A stretch of 64,000 nucleotides of DNA. Source: Tenodera sinensis (Eukaryota > Arthropoda > Insecta > Mantodea > Mantidae). The stretch's first letter is position 1; every line of letters starts with the position of its first letter. Shown piece after piece: positions 34,386 to 47,136 of the stretch. The stretch covers positions 26,057,784 to 26,121,783 of the forward strand of contig CM060967.1 in assembly GCA_030765045.1 (NCBI GenBank), in the 5' to 3' direction. The position numbers and the translations under genes were made by a program. Under the pieces are notes generated by a model, which searched no databases, was not told the DNA's origin, and saw nothing but the letters and a program-made list of their open reading frames with translations.

Positions 34386-35235
34386 TTTGACCTCTAGGCT
34401 AGTGGTTGTTTAGTCGACTGAATTCACTAAAACCCTATTACCCGAGTTACACCAACTTAGGTATAATGATTGCCTTGGTCTCAATACTTAAATTACCTCG
34501 CTAATGATTCTGGGTAATCACTAATCACCAACCCTTACCTAATGCTTCTACATTATGTACTGATTTTTACTTATGGAAATTGTTTATTACATTAACTATT
34601 TAATACCAGAATTGATTGCTATAAGATTGACAATTTTATAAACTCAAAACGGAATGCATGATAAATATCAAATTTAGGTACGTCTGAGTCCGAGAATACC
34701 AGGCGAATACGTAAGAAAACGCCACTCCAAACTTGCCTTTATAAGCACAATTTTTATAAAAGTGTTCTGCATTTCAAAAATGACTGAAATTTCAATTAAA
34801 ACACCGTAACTTTTAGATATTTCCAAAACTCATGAAATGCATATTCAGAATTTTAGAGAATTGTAATATTTCTAGATATTTGAATGAATTTTGTATCAAG
34901 CGATAACTTTTTTATTTGATGATTAATTAACCCTTTTAATCGGGTAGATCATATCATACGGTGAATAAACGAAATGGTTGAAATAATAATCTTATGCAGC
35001 CTAAAGCTAAAGCGTAACAAAATATTTATTAGTCTTAACCGAAATTCGAACTCGGAACCTGTCCAGTATGAGGCAGACATTGTACTCCCACAAGGATGGG
35101 TAATGATAAATCGTAAGAGGTGGACAAAAACTTAGTGTATCAAAAACATAGAGCTCATAAAAATTATCTATGACGAATAATTTATTTTAGAACATTACCC
35201 ATTTAGAAGACGTTTTATACATATCATATAGGATT
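34386..35235. other. Mostly unassigned; possible very old X remnant
   Basis: Around 34670-34930 the order AACTCAAAACGGAA, CGCCACTCCAAACTTGCC, CAATTAAAACACCGTAAC faintly follows minus-oriented X. The match is too weak to claim. CGAAATTCGAACTCGGAACC (35040) is an antisense B-box-like word. Confidence 0.3.
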
Positions 35236-35384
35236 CTTTTCTTTCTCTACTATGGATAGGTAAGTAATAAGGGGAAGTATTGTATTGCACCCAAAGATTT
35301 GATGTCGGGATTTCACTGCAAATGTGCTTCAAGGCTCCCTGAATCCAGGAAAAGCATTTTGACGAAAAAGGTCCACGCGCGCGC

Positions 35385-35454
<70 letters not shown>

Positions 35455-35977
35455 CACAACTCTAAAATGAATAGTTAAATGCCAAAGTTTGTATTTGAGT
35501 TCAGTATCTTCCTTGGATACAATATGATTTTGAAGAGAATGCCCACAGTAAACTACCCTTTACATACAAACCTTTTTGAAATGTTTCCTCAAAATTGACT
35601 AACGACTTTTAACATAGCACATGCTTAAGTTATTTTGTGACAAATTAAATATGTACCGTAATTTTTCTGGGAATGGCTTCATAAGTCCTCTTCATTCTAA
35701 ATGACTTATGCATAACTGTAAACCGTCGTAAGGGATGGACAAATATTGCCACACGAAAAAGCATCTCTCGTTGAAACACACATGTTATGTCTTTGACATC
35801 ATCATATCTGAGAGATCCTTTATATATTAGTTTAAATTTTCAAATACTTATACTTTCCTCAAATGGGAAGTCGATATTGTTTTTGTTCTATTCTTTCTCT
35901 TGCCTATGAAAAGGGAACGAAATTTGTAAGCTATCCCGTAGCAAACTGCTCTTAATGTAGTTCACTATCGCTTAAAG
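35236..35977 (-). mobile_element. Family X copy with long CG/GT microsatellite, cut by a hAT-like end
   Basis: From CTTTCTCTACTATGGATAGG through TTGATGTCGGGATTTCACTG, the CGCG...GTGT array (35376-35451), AAACTACCCTTTACATACAA and GTTCACTATCGCTTAAAG. At 35978 X stops abruptly at CAGTGATGTCAAAC. Confidence 0.75.
35376..35451 (+). repeat. (CG)n(TG)n microsatellite inside X
   Basis: About 23 bp of alternating C and G are followed by about 53 bp of GT. A long CG alternation is unusual in a methylation-prone, AT-rich genome and could adopt Z-DNA. Confidence 0.95.
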
Positions 35978-36480
35978 CAGTGATGTCAAACGGTGCGCTT
36001 GAGCGCAAGCGCGCACTTCAGAGCTTAGCAGGTCCACGGTGCCCGTAACAAACAACTGCTTACTGCTTGGGACAGTGTCAATCCGCGCTTTACAATCATG
36101 GAAAAAGTGAAGCAATTACCACATTTGCAGTCTCTTAACAGAAGTACAGAAATTAATAAGTATTGTGGCATATTGAATGCACTCTTAGAGGACTTGGATG
36201 AAAGATTTTTAGAAGCTCTCAAATCTAAACTGGATCTGTTTTACTTGTTTTAATCTGTTGACCTCGGGAATGTTCCAGTTGAACTTCAACTAGAAGTTGC
36301 TAATTTATGCTATGATTCAGATCTATAAAAGCCATATAATGATAATATAATATAATTAGCCTTTACCATGCCCTTGATCAACAAACATGTCCAGAATTTC
36401 GCAAATTTGCTGCTGAAATTATGTGTATGTTTGGCATACGTACATCTGCTTGCATTTTTTCCCCTTTAATAAACTTAAAG
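35978..36480 (+). mobile_element. hAT transposase remnant, GTF2IRD2/ZBED-like
   Basis: It begins CAGTGATGTCAAACGGTGCG, a plausible hAT terminal inverted repeat. A 51-codon frame at 36098-36253 (MEKVKQLPHLQSLNRSTEIN, ... LLEDLDERFLEALKSKLDLF) is followed, across stops and frameshifts, by VDLGNVPVELQLEVANLCYD and then FRKFAAEIMCMFGIRTSACI. These match the order found in hAT transposases related to GTF2IRD2: ..DRF.DF....LF, P....P...Q.ELI.LQ.DS.L, and YP.LR..A..M...FGSTYVCE. The N-terminal zinc finger and catalytic core are missing. The conserved YVCE block is degraded to SACI. No partner inverted repeat or 8 bp duplication was found. Confidence 0.65.
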
Positions 36481-36559
36481 TGCTGTTTAAGACCCAAAGT
36501 TGTTTGATGATAACCTTACGTGCTTGCTTCTGTAACTGTTTCCCCAAATATTGAGATGT
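36481..36559. other. Unassigned gap
   Basis: Short stretch with no recognised feature between the hAT remnant and the next X copy. Confidence 0.4.
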
Positions 36560-37187
36560 TGGTGTCTGTGTGTCAGTCTGTCTGTCTGTGGACAGCATAA
36601 CTCAAAAACGAAAAGTCGGTTATAAACAAAGTTGGTATTTAAGCTTAATGTCTTTCAAGGATGCGACACGAAGATTTTGAAGAAAATAGCCCCACCCTAA
36701 ACTACCCTTTACATGCAAAATTTTTCGAAAATTTTTATTTTCTTGAAAATGGTTGTAACGATTTTGATTAAAATGCCATATGTTTGAGATATTTTTATGA
36801 CAAATGAAATGTACATCTTGAATTTTCTGGCTATAGCCCCTGTAGTCGTATTTAATATAGACGACTTTTGCATAACTGGTAAACCGTTAGAGATAGACCA
36901 AATTATACTGTACAAAAAATGTAGATCTTGCTAAAATACACAATTTATGTCTCAATAAATTTTCTTGTAGGGTGAACCATTTCTGAGATATTCCTTATGT
37001 GTGTGAGTTTCGGAAAACTTAGAACTTTCGTGAAATGGACCATCGTTGTTCATTTTTTATATGTTAAGTGGGCAAAGGCAACAGAATCCCAAAGCTTTAA
37101 AAGATTTGACTATCGCTCAAAGCCTACTGAGAATGGTTAGTACAAGAGTAGAGAAAGTCATGTGAGTGCAACACATCAGATTTTTTA
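36560..37187 (-). mobile_element. Family X copy, 3'-truncated with internal deletion
   Basis: It starts at the microsatellite site (TGTCAGTCTGTCTGTCTGTG) and runs to AGAGAAAGTCATGTGAGTGC and ACACATCAGATTTTTTATTT. About 110 bp is lost at AAAGCCTACTGAGAATGGTT. The conserved 68-codon frame is intact. Confidence 0.85.
36709..36915 (-). CDS. Conserved 68-codon frame of family X, copy c
   Basis: It starts MYSIIWSISNGLPVMQKSSI and ends FKKIKIFEKFCM. Compared with the copies at 33580 and 43870 it has a handful of substitutions and no indel. Same caution as for the other copies: no domain, function unknown, possibly only a young open frame. Confidence 0.2.
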   Translation of the reverse strand: MYSIIWSISNGLPVMQKSSILNTTTGAIARKFKMYISFVIKISQTYGILIKIVTTIFKKIKIFEKFCM

Positions 37188-37272
37188 TTTAACGAGTCTC
37201 GATGTAGAATTTTTGGATAAAATGCAGTACTTCCTCTATTTATTATATGTAAGTGGTAGAAAAAATAAGAAA
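37188..37272 (+). mobile_element. Family X 3'-end fragment, inverted relative to the neighbour
   Basis: GAGTCTCGATGTAGAATTTT, TGGATAAAATGCAGTACTTC and TAAGTGGTAGAAAAAATAAG match the last 80 bp of plus-oriented X. Confidence 0.6.
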
Positions 37273-38100
37273 GGGAATAGGTCCTTTTGAAGCAAAAAGT
37301 CTGATTTCTGCTCCAAAAGTTCTGTCTCTTGGTAGTTCTCGAAAATTGGTCAAAATGGTATGTGCAGAGGAAGCAGTTTGAGCGTCTTACTAGGAATGTT
37401 ATGACCGCGAGTTCTGTTTGAAGACTATGAATATCCCTTACACACAGCCATATCAATTTATTTACACATGATACTCCATAACATTGTTGACTCAACGGGC
37501 CGTTTCGCCATTTTCGGGCGATAAAATGAAAGTTAGGCTGGGTTTGAACCCGAGACTCATAGAGCGGCTACAAAGGAGAAGGGAAAATTGAAAATGCTCC
37601 CCAATGGGAGGGATTGTCGACCATTGTGCCTCCCCCGCGCGCACCTGTGCATATGTGGATATCAATAGCTAGAGAGAAGAACGTGTGTAAAGCGCCCCAT
37701 AGGGACAAGTTTTCCCGTCTCACCGCGATCAAATTTCCCAACCCTGCCATCACCTTTCTTACATCTCCACGGCTACCAACATTGCTAGTTATATTTCCGT
37801 CTTTGTTTTGTCGCAAACAATATTGTGGTTAGCCCGACTGGAGCCAAACCGAGTCCTAGCTTAGAGAACATAAAGGTGCTTTAAACACGAGTTCTATACA
37901 AGTTCCAAACGTCTGGCGACAAATCGCACGATTCTTGAGCCAGAAATCCTCTGTCGCTCACCCCCCTCCACCCCCCCCCCCCTGCAGCATTTGTATCATT
38001 CTCGCTCCTGCATTGCTTAAGGAAGCAACCTGCGAAATTTTCTGAAAATTCTTAATCTTAACTTAATCTATTTTATATAAGTTTATAGATTAATTAACAT
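37273..38100. other. Unassigned sequence, GC-richer centre
   Basis: 37530-37990 is GC-richer. It holds GGTTTGAACCCGAGACTCAT (antisense B-box-like), frames on both strands without motifs (37568-37832) and a poly-C run at 37971-37982. The 123-codon frame at 37124-37495 (-) begins in the X fragment and shows no domain. Confidence 0.4.
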
Positions 38101-38102
38101 TT

Positions 38103-38365
38103 AAATAATACATTAAAAATTTTAAAATTATTTTGTTGTTTAGCGACGCTGTCAATTGCCAGGATCACATCAGCGTCGCCGGTGTGCCGGAATTTTGTCC
38201 CGCAGGAGTTCTTTTACATGCCAGTAAATCTACTGACATGGAGCTGTCGTTTTTAAGCACACTTAAAAACCATCGGCCTGGGCCGGGTTTGAACCCGCGA
38301 CCTTGGGATCAGTAAGCCAGCGTCTAGCCAACTGAGTCACCCCGATCGACCAAATAATACATTAA
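38103..38365 (-). mobile_element. tRNA-derived SINE (type B) with 14 bp target duplication
   Basis: AAATAATACATTAA occurs at 38103-38116 and 38352-38365. Between them lies a 235 bp element in minus orientation. On the minus strand it starts GTCGATCGGGGTGACTCAG (A-box-like TGACTCAGTTGGCTAGACG), then has GGTCGCGGGTTCAAACCCGG (B-box-like). The body follows with GACAGCTCCATGTCAGTAGA and GACAAAATTCCGGCACACCG, and the 3' end is GCGTCGCTAAACAACAAAAT. The perfect duplication and good boxes suggest a fairly young insertion. Confidence 0.85.
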
Positions 38366-38456
38366 GCCAAAACTGCATTACGTGGAATACCTCTTTTAGC
38401 TTTACTTCAAAGGGGATTTTACGTTCTCTGCTCATGAATAAATTGTTGTTCTTGCA

Positions 38457-39060
<604 letters not shown>

Positions 39061-39109
39061 ATCAGTAATAACAGTGATGTAGTCTTCATGCTTAATGTGA
39101 ACTAGAGCA

Positions 39110-39790
39110 GTTATTTTATTTCTGGTCGAAACGTACCAACACTTTATTCAGTTGTAAAATGTTGAAGTACTTTCGAGACGCCCTATATGTCTCATCTTCA
39201 GCTCATGCAGACTGCTACTTCCACATATCCATTCTTTTCCTTATAATCCAATTCTGAAATATGGTGAACTCTGGTGGCAGTTTCTTGAAGTTGGTCTTTA
39301 GCCATCTGCTGGGTGAAACTGGAACTACTAACCTTTAACCTTTATGCCACTTGGTGGGATTTCTAAATTTATAGTTCTATATGAATTGGTGTAGATAAAT
39401 ATTTTTCCCATATATTAGTTGTGAAGAAAGTTGCATCTTTTAAATAGCTTAATTTCTTTACATATTTCATGTTGTGTTGTATGAAAATGATGAGCTACTG
39501 CTGATTTGTCTATTTGTTTAAGCTTGACGTTTCTTTGATGTTCTGTGAAGCTAATTTGTAAATTTCTTTGGGTTCTTCCTATATAACAGCTATCACAATC
39601 CTCACAGTTGATCTGGTAAATTCTTGACTTCTTTGTATTTTCAATGTATTATTTCAAGGGTGTTTCTTGGAGCTAACTGTATCTTGAATTTCTTGAAAAT
39701 AGTTTCAAAATTTTTAAATGTAGTGGGGAGGTAAGTGAATTTTTTTATATCTTATGTCTTCTTTAGTATCAACTGATTGTAGACTGAATT
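39110..39790 (-). mobile_element. Penelope-like element fragment with GIY-YIG endonuclease remnant
   Basis: The minus-strand translation gives KFTYLPTTFKNFETIFKKFK and IQLAPRNTLE, like the stretch before the endonuclease in Penelope-like elements (..P.V.....L..IF.K..I....K..NTL). After a frameshift it gives SRIYQINCEDCDSCYIGRTQ and then FTEHQRNVKLKQIDKSAVAH. This is the GIY-YIG module (GIY as RIY, YIG intact, followed by GxTxR and EH). Downstream, the 3' side has CTGAAGATGAGACATATAGG and a TACGTTTCGACCAG tail word, typical of this class. Stops and frameshifts show it is dead. Its 5' side is cut by a family X copy at about 39803. Confidence 0.8.
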
Positions 39791-39802
39791 TTTTAATTAT
39801 TC

Positions 39803-40660
39803 TTTTCACTTTCTCTACTGGTAAGCAGGGGAAGTATTGTATTCCACCTAAAAATTCGATGTCAAGATTTCACCGGAAATATATGATTTAAGACCCCCTG
39901 AATAAAAAAAAAACATTTTTAGAAAATGTGCGTCAGTCTGTGTGTGTGTCAGTCAGTCTGTGGACAGCATAACTCAAAAACAAAAAGTGGTTAAAAACCA
40001 AAGTTGGTATTCAAGTTTAATATCTTTCAAGGATGTGACACGAAGATTTTGAAGAAAATAGCCCCACGCTAAACTACCCTTTGCATGGAAAATTTTTCGA
40101 AAATTTTGATTTCTTGAAAATGGCTGTAACGATTTTTATTAAAATGTCATATGTTTGAGATATTTTTATGACAAATTAAATGTATATCTTGAATTTTCTG
40201 GCTATAGCCCCTGTAGTCGTATTTACTCTGGACGACTTTTGCATAACTGGTAAACCGTTAGAGATAGACCAAATCATACTGTACAAAAATGTAGATCTTG
40301 CTAAAATACACAACTTATGTCTGGATGAATTCTTTCGTAGAGTGAAGCATTTCGGAGATATTCCTTCTTATGTGTGTGTTTCGGAAAACTTAAAATCTTT
40401 CGTGTAATGCAACATCGTTGTTCATTCTTTTTATGTTAGGTGTGCAAAGACAACGGAATCTCAGAGCTTTAAAAGATTTGACTATCGCACAAAGCCTACT
40501 GTGTTCTAAATATTCCCCTTGCACCTGCAAGGAAATAAGCAATAAGTTGTACAAATGCTTATCTCGACTAACATGAAGAAGATATAGGAATAAGAGTTTG
40601 TAAGAAAGGTTAGTACAAGAGTAGAGAAAGTCATGCGAGTGCAACACATCAGATTTTTTT
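39803..40660 (-). mobile_element. Family X copy, full length
   Basis: 858 bp, from TTTTCACTTTCTCTACTGGT to CAACACATCAGATTTTTTTC. All blocks are present. The antisense frame at 40180-40407 (MYILNFLAIAPVVVFTLDDF, CITGKPLEIDQIILYKN ... HFGDIPSYVCV) is the second conserved X frame, read in the minus orientation of the family, here open for 75 codons. Confidence 0.9.
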
Positions 40661-40942
40661 CTATAGTGTTTGAATAAGTTGATAATTATACGAGTTGGGA
40701 AACCATTTTATATGTACTGCTGTTTTTTATATACTATACAAGTTCTTCTTGACATTTTTCTGGTGATAATGGCACGGTGCACATTCTATGAATTAAACTT
40801 CTGCAAGTTAGTGTTGTATAGCATTATGGGATTTACTTTTTATGAAACTGTGCACATGAGTTGGTATTCTATAAATTCCAAATTATTCTTGTTTCTTGTT
40901 AGGTCTAAGTAAGGTAAGGTATTATTTCCTTATATTTCCATT
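40661..40942. other. Unassigned sequence
   Basis: The 80-codon frame at 40670-40912 (+) is Tyr/Phe/Leu-rich without a recognised motif. Confidence 0.4.
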
Positions 40943-42734
<1,792 letters not shown>

Positions 42735-42850
42735 TTGCTATATGCATTCATATGACTTTCTCTACTCTTGTGTAGACGCTTATTCTCCATCTACTTCATC
42801 TACACAGGAGAGATGAACAAATTACAAATAATACATAACTTGGGCTCAAC
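42735..42850 (+). mobile_element. Family X 5' fragment
   Basis: TATGCATTCATATGACTTTC, TCTACTCTTGTGTAGACGCT and TTCTCCATCTACTTCATC match the diverged X 5' end as at 44814 and 46131. Confidence 0.55.
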
Positions 42851-43211
42851 TATTCCAAATACAACTGTCGCGTTCTTGTACGACTTAAATTCCTGTCTCG
42901 AAAATGAGGTTCAATGATGTGGATGCATCATTTACAACTGAGATTATTGCAGAAAGGCGAAGATACACTTCATATTAGTTGGCTATTGCTTTTCAAATCA
43001 TTCGCGATATAGTTATGCAAAAATTGGGAGACAATTACACTTGCAGTGTCAGATTATTCATGCTCTATTTCTAGCTTTGTACTTCAATAGTGATTCTACC
43101 ACAAATTTAAGAATGGCCGAAAGCTCAATATTTTCAAACCTCACACGGCTGATCGCCCGTGAAACTTTAATAAATTTAAGATCCTTTTCTCAAAGGGAGT
43201 AACAGCAACAT
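42851..43211. other. Unassigned sequence
   Basis: Nothing recognised apart from possible very diverged X internal words (GATATAGTTATGCAAAAATT at about 43009). Confidence 0.35.
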
Positions 43212-43311
43212 AAAAAAATCTGATGTGTTGCACTCACATGACTTTCTCTACTCTTGTACTAACCATTCTTACAAACTCTTATTCCTATATCTTCTTCGTG
43301 TTAATTAAAAT

Positions 43312-43558
43312 AAACATTTGTACAGCCCGCCTCTGTAGCGTGATGGTTGGCGTGTCTGCCTCACGTTCAAGAGGTCGCGAGTTCGAATCTCGCTTAGGGT
43401 AAGTTATCCGGGTAAGGTTTTTTTCCGAGGTTTTCCCTACCCTGAGAAGACGAATGTCGGGTAACTTAAAGCTCCATGGACCTCGGGCTCATTTGAGCAT
43501 CATTTCACCCATTTCATTTCATTCATTCGTCCGATATGACACAATGTTGGAGGACGTT

Positions 43559-43591
<33 letters not shown>

Positions 43592-43601
43592 CATTTGTAC
43601 A
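43312..43601 (+). mobile_element. tRNA-derived SINE (type A), intact, nested in X
   Basis: ACATTTGTACA flanks the insert at 43314-43324 and 43591-43601, and in other X copies this word occurs once. The 266 bp body (43325-43590) starts GCCCGCCTCTGTAGCGTGAT. Its A-box-like run is TAGCGTGATGGTTGGCGTG and its B box is GGTCGCGAGTTCGAATCTCG, followed by TATCCGGGTAAGGTTTTTTT, CCCTGAGAAGACGAATGTCG and GACCTCGGGCTCATTTGAGC. A 28 bp A-tail ends it. Target duplication, A-tail and pol III-type boxes are all present, so it is probably recent. Confidence 0.92.
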
Positions 43602-43869
43602 AATTATCTTATTGCTTATTTCCTTGTAGGTGCAAGGGGAATATTGGAATACAGTAGGCTTTGTGCGATAGTCAGATCTTTTAAAGCTTTGAGATTCCGT
43701 TCTCTTTGTACACGTAACATAAAAAAAAAATGAACAACGATGACCCATTTCACGAAAGTTCCAAGTTTTCCGAAACTCACACACATAACAAGGTATATCT
43801 CCGAAATAGTTCACCCTACAAGAAAATTTATTGAGACATAATTGTGTATTTTAGCAAGATCTACATTTT

Positions 43870-44076
43870 TTGTATAGTATAATTTGGTCTATCTCTAACG
43901 GTTTACCAGTTATGCAAAAGTCATCCAGGGTAAATACGACTACAGGGGCTATAGCCAGAAAATTCAAGATATACATTTCATTTGTCATAAAAATATCTCA
44001 AACATATGACATTTTAATCAAAATCGTTAGAGCCATTTTCAAGAAAATCAAAATTTTCGAAAAATTTTCCATGTAA
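43870..44076 (+). CDS. Conserved 68-codon frame of family X, copy d
   Basis: It starts MYSIIWSISNGLPVMQKSSR, continues VNTTTGAIARKFKIYISFVI and ends FKKIKIFEKFSM. It is the closest of the four to an apparent consensus. No domain is recognised. Whether it is translated or only an open stretch is unknown. Confidence 0.22.
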   Translation: MYSIIWSISNGLPVMQKSSRVNTTTGAIARKFKIYISFVIKISQTYDILIKIVRAIFKKIKIFEKFSM

Positions 44077-44358
44077 AGGGTAGTTTAGGGTGGGGCTATT
44101 TTCTTCAAAATCTTCGTGTCACATCCTTGAACGACATTAAACTTAAATACCAACTTTGGTTTTTAACCGACTTTTCGTTTTTGAGCTATGCTGTCCACAG
44201 ACTGACAGACTGACAGACACACACACGGACCTTTTTCTAAAAATGCTTTTTTTTTTTTATTCAGGGGGCCTCAAAACATGTATTTCCGGTGAAATCTCGA
44301 CTTCGAATTTTTGGGTGGAATACAATACTTCCCCTACTTACCAGTAGAGAAAGTAAAA

Positions 44359-44739
44359 AGTAGTACCCCACTGTTGCTACCGCTGTAACACACAACTGAA
44401 CAATCCCGTGGGAGATAATTTGTGCCAATCCGTGTCAGAAGTGTTTGCTATTCAGAGTAATTAAACCAGCGCTGGTAAAACATTGTAACTGTTATTCCAT
44501 TCTTTACGCAAGAAAAGCAGAATGAAAGGTCAACCGTCCCACAAATCACACGGTGTGCCACTGCGGCTGTTGACCGCCACGGAATGTTTACACAAGTTTT
44601 CTTGAAATGTAAAATACTCAAGCACCCAATTGATTTTAAACATTGATTCACCTATTCTGGATAGGAATAAGCATTTTTTGGAATATTTGTCTCTATCACT
44701 TAATGTCTATGAAGCAGGGAATATGGGCAATCTGAGATC
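44359..44739. other. Unassigned sequence
   Basis: Nothing recognised; the frame at 44448-44651 (-) lacks motifs. Confidence 0.4.
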
Positions 44740-44810
44740 AAAAATCAAGATGTCAAAATTGACCCGAAATACATGTTTTGAGGTACTCAGAGCAAAAAGA
44801 GAATTTTTTT
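44740..44810 (-). mobile_element. Family X 3' fragment
   Basis: CAAGATGTCAAAATTGACCC and GAAATACATGTTTTGAGGTA match the minus-oriented X block TCGATGTCGAGATTTCACC..GAAATACATGTTTTGAGGCC. Confidence 0.55.
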
Positions 44811-44813
44811 TAA

Positions 44814-45060
44814 AAGAACCTGATGTGTTGCACTCGCATGGCTTATGCTATTATATACTAACTCTTTTTACAAACGCTGATTCTTCCATCCACATACTTC
44901 ACGACAAGGTAAATATTTACAATTATTTTATTGCATATTTCCTTGCAGGTACAATGGCAATAAGGGAATACAGCAGTAAGAGTAACTGATAGTCAAATCT
45001 ATGCGATAGCTTTCAGAACCACTTCAATTTTCATGACAAAGAGATAAAAAGGAAAACGAA
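44814..45060 (+). mobile_element. Family X 5' fragment, diverged
   Basis: GAACCTGATGTGTTGCACTC, GCATGGCTTATGCTATTATA, TTATTGCATATTTCCTTGCA and TAGTCAAATCTATGCGATAG follow the X 5' third. The opposite-facing fragment at 44740 ends three bases before it. Confidence 0.65.
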
Positions 45061-46130
45061 TAACTACGCCTATTGGAACAAAGTATAGGTATTCGTGAAC
45101 TCAAATCTGTGTAACTGTGTATGTAAAATACAGAAATGTCTGGGGAATATAAGACACAAGAAGAACAAATACAGATCGTAAATTTGGTCACTTAGCCACT
45201 TCACATTCTGTTTATTGAATCAATATAATTGCTTGAAGTCAAAATCGCTAGACTATTTTCTTTCTTGAAATGTATTCTAGTCTGAACTTGAAAAAAAAGA
45301 ATGTAGCCATTTTACTTTATTATAGACATTTGCTAATCAAGCGAAACAATAGAAAGGCACTAAGCAAAGTGTAGAAGTATAACCTATACAGGCCTAAGGG
45401 GAAAAGCATGCACTAACCTTTTTATGCATGCTGATCGTAGGCTTTTATTCTAAAACTGTAAACGAACTATCTGCTACGATTTTATGCATGTGCTCAGTAT
45501 TTCCTCCACCTATTTCCGTACCTGACACAAAAAGTATATGTATCGGGTAAAGTTAGGTAAGACGAAAGCTTGTGTACCGAATGTGTATCAGATTTACAAA
45601 TTACCAGACTTGGGCCTAGGAAGGTTTGCATTAGGTACTTCAAATTCTCAACTGCTTCGTGTAGATGTTTGTACGTATGAGATGACAGGTGATTGCTGTC
45701 GTCGGGAATAGATCCTGGGACTCTTTCTCATGGTGCCTCCTGCGGATTGTGGTTGGTACATAAACTGCGGTTTGTCTCGTGACGTCATCTACCTGCATGA
45801 CTCTGATGTAATGCAGTCTTACCAAATGTGGAAACGCCGCTGTTGATTCTTTTCTACAACTTTGTTGACGGCTTGATGGCATTGAACTATTGACTGGGGT
45901 ACGCAAATTTGGAGATTGATATCTAAAGAGAGTGACGCAGCCGGAATACCCCCCGATGTGATTGATCGGTATGTACCTTCAGCTCAGCTGAGAGATTATT
46001 CGCTCAGTGTCCAGGCTTAGACTGCAGGTGGCATACGAGTATTACACAGAGATCAAATGGAGGACACAGGATTGTCAACTGAGTACAGGGTCACGCCGTC
46101 TCCTTCAAGCAAGAGGGAAACAACTAGGTG
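45061..46130. other. Unassigned sequence
   Basis: Possible old X-like scraps near 45230-45290, too weak to call. The frame at 45640-45906 (-, 88 codons) is Arg/His/Thr-rich without a recognised domain and lies in a GC-richer patch. Confidence 0.35.
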
Positions 46131-46775
46131 AAAATCATGTTCACTTTCTCTACTCACTCTTCTACAACACCTTATTCTTCTATTCATCTGTTAATAACAC
46201 AGTAACTTTTATTACACATTTCGTTGTAGACTAAAGCGATAAGATACTGTTGTCTTTCAAACGTTATTCTCTTGGCATGACCACGAGAAAAAAATTAACA
46301 GCGACATACCACCTGAAAAAGTATTAATTACACTATTTTGCACAAAAAATTTTTGTTTATTTCTGGAGGAAAAATTACTGATTCTTGTAGAAATTTTAAC
46401 GCTGAATTCAAATCTGTTTTTAGTTTTCGTATATCACGGATAGTTGAAGAGTAATCTGATTTTAAATTTCTTTTAATATTTTCATATCATTTTCACATCC
46501 TATCACATATGTGATTTTCATATCATATAAAACGGAAAGTATGGGCAGAAATTTACCACCACAGCTCTTTCGTATAAAGATAAATTCCCAATGGCGAAAT
46601 GTTCTTGAACATCTTCCTCCGACGTCCTTGGAAGACGCTGAACTTGAAAATCACCTTTTTTTCTTCTTCTAAAAATGCTCTTTTGGATTCTAGAAGTAAC
46701 GTGTTTTTCCTTTGATTCTCACTATCGAGAACTTTTGGGTTTAATATATCTTTTTACTTACAGATTCCCATTTTA
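46131..46775 (+). mobile_element. Family X copy, old and diverged
   Basis: GTTCACTTTCTCTACTCACT at the start, CATTTCGTTGTAGACTAAAG, CGTCCTTGGAAGACGCTGAA (for X's CATCCTTGAAAGACATTAAA) and CTCTTTTGGATTCTAGAAGT near the end keep the X order. The ends are degraded and the open frame is lost. Confidence 0.6.
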
Positions 46776-46781
46776 TATTTA

Positions 46782-46830
46782 TCATCATCATCATCATCAT
46801 CATCATCATGATTATTATTATAATAATAAA
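46782..46830 (+). repeat. (ATC)n short microsatellite followed by ATT units
   Basis: About nine ATC units (46782-46809), then TGATTATTATTATAATAATA. Confidence 0.9.
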
Positions 46831-47135
46831 CTGCTTTTGCTTTGAAGCACTTATGAATGGATCACCATGGAAAGTTTGTGGTGCTACATTAAGGCGCCCT
46901 TAATGACGAACTGAAATTATTAGGTGTACTTGACAAAAAAGTCTACGAGAAATTAAGATATTTTACTAAAAAGAATAAATTACGAAAATAATATACAGTT
47001 TACTCAAAATGGTGATTTTTGTTCGAGGAATATATATTGGTGAGGATAAAATTTTTTTAAAAAAGATTAGAGTAAACTTGAATTTTGTTGAAATATAACA
47101 AGTTATTTTAAGTTGATTGACGTTGATTGACCTTC
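46831..47135. other. Unassigned AT-rich sequence
   Basis: Nothing recognised. Confidence 0.45.
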
Positions 47136-47136
47136 T

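Larger units (their letters stand above)
43212..44358 (+). mobile_element. Family X copy, full length, carrying a SINE
   Basis: It begins AAAAAAATCTGATGTGTTGC and ends TTACCAGTAGAGAAAGTAAA. After removing the SINE and one target copy it is about 868 bp, and it is nearly identical in many blocks to 33291-34163 and 36560-37187. The 68-codon frame is intact. This is the best copy to define the family ends. Confidence 0.9.

Noticed and set aside
34386..35235. Extra family X copy around 34670-34930
   Set aside because: Only scattered short words match, too little to separate from AT-rich chance similarity.
37124..37495. 123-codon minus-strand frame as a gene
   Set aside because: It starts at an X-to-X junction and has no domain.
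43325..43405. Functional tRNA gene
   Set aside because: The pol III boxes are present, but the sequence continues into a SINE body with A-tail and target duplication, and no cloverleaf acceptor stem pairs.
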